Source of the DNA: Candidatus Woesearchaeota archaeon
GTDB lineage: Archaea; Nanobdellota; Nanobdellia; SCGC-AAA011-G17; GW2011-AR18
Reading direction: 5' to 3'
Assembly: GCA_018302105.1 (NCBI GenBank)
Contig: JAGWAD010000011.1
Location: 11,087-70,735, forward strand
DNA length: 59,649 nt
A program made the translations under genes and the position numbers. This document shows, piece by piece, positions 56,445-59,649 of this stretch (position 1 is its first letter; each line of letters starts with the position of its first letter). The notes under the pieces are model-generated. The model was not told the origin of the DNA. It saw only the letters and a list, made by a program, of their open reading frames with translations, and searched no databases.

Positions 56445-57141
56445 TTGAAAATGCAAGAATTGCTGCACCAATTATAGAAAATAATATTCCTATACTTAAG
56501 AATATATAACTAGATATTAAAAATAAACATGTAAATACCCAAAGTAATCTTGAACCAAAAAATATCTTTGTTCCATCCAATGCGCTAATTGGTATTAAAT
56601 TAAATAAGATTAATAATAGATTCATATTAATTAAAAAATTTAAATTTATTCCAAAATATTTAGATGCAAAAAATGCAATATATACTATTAATAAATTTGC
56701 AAATATTCCTGATAAGGCTATTAAAGCAACTTCAAAATCTTTTATAAAAATATATTTTCTTCCTGTCCTTGCACTTTTATTCTCTTTTATATCATGAATT
56801 CCAATTGCTGTAAAAAAGAATTTCCCTTGTGAAACTATTATGCCAATAAAACTAAAAATTATTCCAAATGGAAAAGGAAATTTTAGATTACCATATTTTC
56901 CAAAAAATACCCTTTTTACATTCCAGATTTTATATTCGCTTTCAGCATTATTTCTTTTTGCATATAATTTGATTACAGCCTCTCTGAATAATACAGAGAT
57001 AATAACAAAAAGAGTTATTTTCAAAAAATTTGATAACCATAAACTTCCAACAAATTCTTTTCTTCCATCATTAAATCCAAATACAAAACTTAATACTAAT
57101 ATAGAAATTATTAAATCTCTGATCTCTTTTTTATTAAACAT
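56407..57141 (-). CDS. M50-like membrane protein, predicted inactive protease
   Basis: 244 residues with about six membrane helices, aligned to the site-2 protease (M50) fold. The third-helix motif that should read HExxH is 'REAVI' at residues 53-57, so both metal-binding His are missing. The later NxxPxxxLDG motif is retained as 'NLIPISALDGTKIFFG' near 190. The protein should therefore lack zinc-dependent proteolysis but may keep a scaffold or regulatory role. Confidence 0.7.
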   Translation of the reverse strand: MFNKKEIRDLIISILVLSFVFGFNDGRKEFVGSLWLSNFLKITLFVIISVLFREAVIKLYAKRNNAESEYKIWNVKRVFFGKYGNLKFPFPFGIIFSFIGIIVSQGKFFFTAIGIHDIKENKSARTGRKYIFIKDFEVALIALSGIFANLLIVYIAFFASKYFGINLNFLINMNLLLILFNLIPISALDGTKIFFGSRLLWVFTCLFLISSYIFLSIGILFSIIGAAILAFSIMAWYYYQYEYS

Positions 57142-57181
57142 ATTCTAACCATAATAAAACAATATTTAATACTTTCTAAAT

Positions 57182-57694
57182 TTAGACATTAAACGATAAA
57201 CTCACAATACTAACCAATAAGATTCCTGCAGCTAAAAATATAGTATCGTCAATTGTTAATTCGTATTGTTTAAAAAAATCTTTTTCAATATCATAATTAT
57301 TTATTTTATATTTATAGATATAACAGTCATCCAAATAACCATATTTATCTTCTTCTAATTCGCTAAAATTAACCTCATTTCCATTAATATCATAATAAAA
57401 ACTATTATCTGGATTCAAGCTATAATGTTTTTGACTGTTAAAATCATCATCAAGATTATATCTTTTTATAGTTCCAGCCTCAATAACATAAATATTTCTG
57501 ATTTTTGATTTTCCAGTCCAGAAACAGAAATTTAGAAACGCACTTTCATTTTCTGCTTTATATTCTTCAGTTAGTTCATTATATTTTTTATTTACATTTT
57601 CTGGAACATTTCCCATTTCTTTGTTTAGAATTTCTTTACTGTTAGTGCAGGAACTAATTAAAATAAAAAACAAAATTAAAATCTGTTTTCTCAT
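57182..57694 (-). CDS. Predicted lipoprotein with C-terminal membrane helix
   Basis: 170 residues. An N-terminal signal peptide ends in a lipobox-like 'LISSC' (about 12-16), and a hydrophobic C-terminal stretch ('TIFLAAGILLVSIVSLSF') may add a second anchor. The middle is acidic and soluble. No family recognised. Confidence 0.55.
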   Translation of the reverse strand: MRKQILILFFILISSCTNSKEILNKEMGNVPENVNKKYNELTEEYKAENESAFLNFCFWTGKSKIRNIYVIEAGTIKRYNLDDDFNSQKHYSLNPDNSFYYDINGNEVNFSELEEDKYGYLDDCYIYKYKINNYDIEKDFFKQYELTIDDTIFLAAGILLVSIVSLSFNV

Positions 57695-57866
57695 AAAATA
57701 AAAAAATTCTTATTATTAATTATATTTGTGAATTTGAAATCTGATATTATAATTATTTTCTACTTGTTTTCATTAATGTGGGTTTTCACAGTTAATTAAC
57801 AAATTTATTATAAAAACCATTATGAAAATACATATATTTTTAAATTTGCTTGAAATATAAATAACA

Positions 57867-58385
57867 ATGGAAATTAAATCTAAAAAGTTTACATTAAGAT
57901 ATTTCAAAAAAGGTGATGAAATCTCTTTACAGAAAAACATCAACAATAAAAATATTGCAGATATGGCCTTAACAATTCCTTATCCATATAAACCAAAAGA
58001 TGCAAAAAAATGGGTGAAAGAAAATTTACAGGGATATAGACATAAAAATAAAGAAAAAATAAATTTTGTTATTGATATAAATCGAGAAGTTGTAGGATCT
58101 ATCGGACTTATAGATATAAAGAAAGACCATAAAGCAGAAATTGGTTATTGGTTGGCTGAAAAATATTGGGGGCAAGGGATTATGACTGAAGCAGTGAATT
58201 TAATATTAAATTATGGTTTTAAAAAACTTAAATTAAAAAGAATTTATGGGAAAGTTTTTACTTTTAATAAGGGATCTCAAAAAGTCTTAAAAAAAGCAGG
58301 TTTCTCTTATGAAGGCTATCTTAAAAAAGATATAATAAAAAACAAAAAATTAATAGGTGTCTATGTATTTGGTAAAATTAATTAG
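57867..58385 (+). CDS. GNAT-family N-acetyltransferase (RimJ/RimL-like)
   Basis: 172 residues. The acetyl-CoA-binding segment 'GYWLAEKYWGQGIMTEAVNLILNYGFKKL' (about 92-120) has the Q/RxxGxG/A signature in 'WGQGIMTEA', and 'VFTFNKGSQKVLKKAGFSYEGYLK' is the RimJ/RimL-type C-terminus. It probably acetylates an amine, with a protein N-terminus or polyamine as plausible substrates. The start is ATG 57867. Confidence 0.85.
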   Translation: MEIKSKKFTLRYFKKGDEISLQKNINNKNIADMALTIPYPYKPKDAKKWVKENLQGYRHKNKEKINFVIDINREVVGSIGLIDIKKDHKAEIGYWLAEKYWGQGIMTEAVNLILNYGFKKLKLKRIYGKVFTFNKGSQKVLKKAGFSYEGYLKKDIIKNKKLIGVYVFGKIN

Positions 58386-58443
58386 TTTTCCAATTTTAAT
58401 ATCCAATCTCAATAAACAAAGTCTAGAATTTTTTAATAATTAA

Positions 58444-58767
58444 TTATAAAAATTCAGAAAATTTTTCAATATATTCTTTAGTAGAACAGTTTTCATAATC
58501 AAAATTATTAGGATTACAATTTTTGAAACAATCCAAACATTTCTTATATTCAGGACTTTCTATTAAATTGCGCCCATTGCATGAAACAAATTTTCCACAA
58601 AAATCAGTAGGTTTTAAATCTGAAGTACATTGCAAATTAGACTTTTCACAATTTAATTTATATTCTTCAAAATGACAGCTTTGGACAAAACATTTTTCTT
58701 CTAAATTCTTATTGCAACCAATTAATAAAACCAATGTTAAAATAATTATTAATCTTGTATAAACCAT
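58444..58767 (-). CDS. Cys-rich predicted lipoprotein
   Basis: 107 residues with a signal peptide ending in 'LVLLIGC' (lipobox) and ten further cysteines in the mature part ('KCFVQSCHF', 'CLDCFKNCNPNN'), so probably disulfide-bonded at the cell surface. Unknown function. Confidence 0.6.
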   Translation of the reverse strand: MVYTRLIIILTLVLLIGCNKNLEEKCFVQSCHFEEYKLNCEKSNLQCTSDLKPTDFCGKFVSCNGRNLIESPEYKKCLDCFKNCNPNNFDYENCSTKEYIEKFSEFL

Positions 58768-58850
58768 ATAAAAAATAATTTGTATTAATACTTAACATTT
58801 GTGATATATTTCATTAGATATATAAACATATTAAAATTGAAAAGTTATGT

Positions 58851-59649
58851 ATGAAATATAAAGAAAAAACATTGTTCATCATTTTTGCAATAATATGTAT
58901 TACATTAATAAAGAATCTGAAAATAACAGTATAAATGCAAGTAACCAATTTACTTTTAACTTGTATTCAAAATATTTAATAGAAGAAGAAAATATTCTAT
59001 TTTCACCTTATAGTTTATCTTCGGCATTTGTAATGGTTTATGAAGGTGCAAAAGGAGAAACAGCAGAAGAAATTCAATCAGTATTAAATTTCCAAAAAGA
59101 GGATAACATTAGAAGAAAACAATTTGCAGAAGATTATAAAAAATTTAATGACGAAGATAAAAAATACGAATTAAATATAGCAAATGCAATATGGATTCAA
59201 AAAAATTATAAATTATTGAATAGTTATTTAGAAATAATAAAAGATTATTACTCTGGGCAGATTGAAAATTTAGATTTTTCAAATAAAGAAAAGTCAAGAT
59301 TAACAGTAAATAATTGGGTTAGCAAAAAAACAAAAGAAAAAATAAAAGAATTATTGCCAAAAGGTTCTATAAATCCAGATACAAAATTAATATTAACAAA
59401 TGCAATTTATTTTAAAGCTAACTGGCTAAAAACCCTTCAATAGTGAATTTACTAAAGAAGCTAAATTTAAAACAAATAAAAATAATGAAATAAATGCTAA
59501 AATGATGTTTCAGACTGGAGATTTTAATTATGCAGAAACAAGAGATATATAGATTATTGAATTGTAATATGAAGGAAGTAAAATTTCAATGTTTATAATT
59601 TTGCCAAAAAACAAGTTAAAAGATATAGAAAAGTCCTTCAATCTTGAAA
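58851..59649 (+). pseudogene. Serpin pseudogene, cut by the window end
   Basis: Serine protease inhibitor of the serpin fold. An N-terminal signal-like peptide (from ATG 58851, 'MKYKEKTLFIIFAIICI') is out of frame with the body, which starts near 58895 with 'NSINASNQFTFNLYSKYL', 'ILFSPYSLSSAFVMVYEGAKGETAEEI' and 'LILTNAIYFKANW'. After a frameshift near 59432 the frame continues as 'EFTKEAKFKT' but meets TAG at 59550 and TAA at 59565. The reactive-centre loop would lie beyond the window. At least two frameshifts and two nonsense codons mean it is decayed. Confidence 0.82.

Overview
This window looks like chromosomal DNA from a very AT-rich archaeon, most likely a DPANN lineage (Woesearchaeales/Pacearchaeales type) or a euryarchaeal relative. 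The evidence is the information-processing set: both subunits of family D DNA polymerase, Orc1/Cdc6, RadB, Hef-type helicase and nuclease, archaeal topoisomerase IA, Cdc48, PAN, membrane LonB, type II methionine aminopeptidase and tyrosine recombinase XerA. Promoters are archaeal (TATA box about 25-30 bases before nearly leaderless starts), ATGA-type gene overlaps are common, and many proteins are small or unknown. The lineage is inferred from gene content only.

Layout. 1-4.7 kb: glycosyltransferase, a frame-broken FEN1, a toxin-antitoxin-like pair, a DUF2283-like remnant and map. 4.7-15.1 kb: large surface protein, cdc48 with a zinc-finger/AbrB gene, radB, topA and a phosphoesterase. 15.15-24.3 kb: replication block with a predicted oriC (inverted ORB-like repeats around an AT-rich core), orc1, polD small subunit, a pseudogene, and the polD large subunit carrying a 511-residue intein. 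24.4-38.4 kb: small membrane proteins, a TctA-like permease, a TrmB-type regulator, repeat proteins, pan, thpR, hef split into two genes, an FAD oxidoreductase, a decayed HIT gene, serS, a zinc protein and a PRC-barrel protein.

38.5-45.1 kb is the most striking region. The LonB protease is encoded by two genes 4.2 kb apart. The first ends in the N-terminal half of an intein and the second begins with the C-terminal half, so active LonB would require protein trans-splicing. A free-standing LAGLIDADG endonuclease gene and several cargo genes lie between them. A second homing-type endonuclease of another fold (Vsr/EDxHD-like, 54.5 kb) carries a clearly related promoter module with three TGGAC repeats at 9-bp spacing.

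45.2-53 kb: argS, whose 5' end is made of a 97-bp sequence repeated exactly at 52.6 kb; two coiled-coil plus helix-turn-helix genes around a repeat-rich 614-bp non-coding stretch; and xerA. This resembles a partition or replicon-control locus. 53-59.6 kb is accessory and decaying: an RHH/MazF module, the second endonuclease, a small basic-protein gene interrupted by 28 bp, several frameshifted genes, a predicted inactive M50 homologue, a GNAT enzyme, Cys-rich lipoproteins and a serpin pseudogene running off the end.
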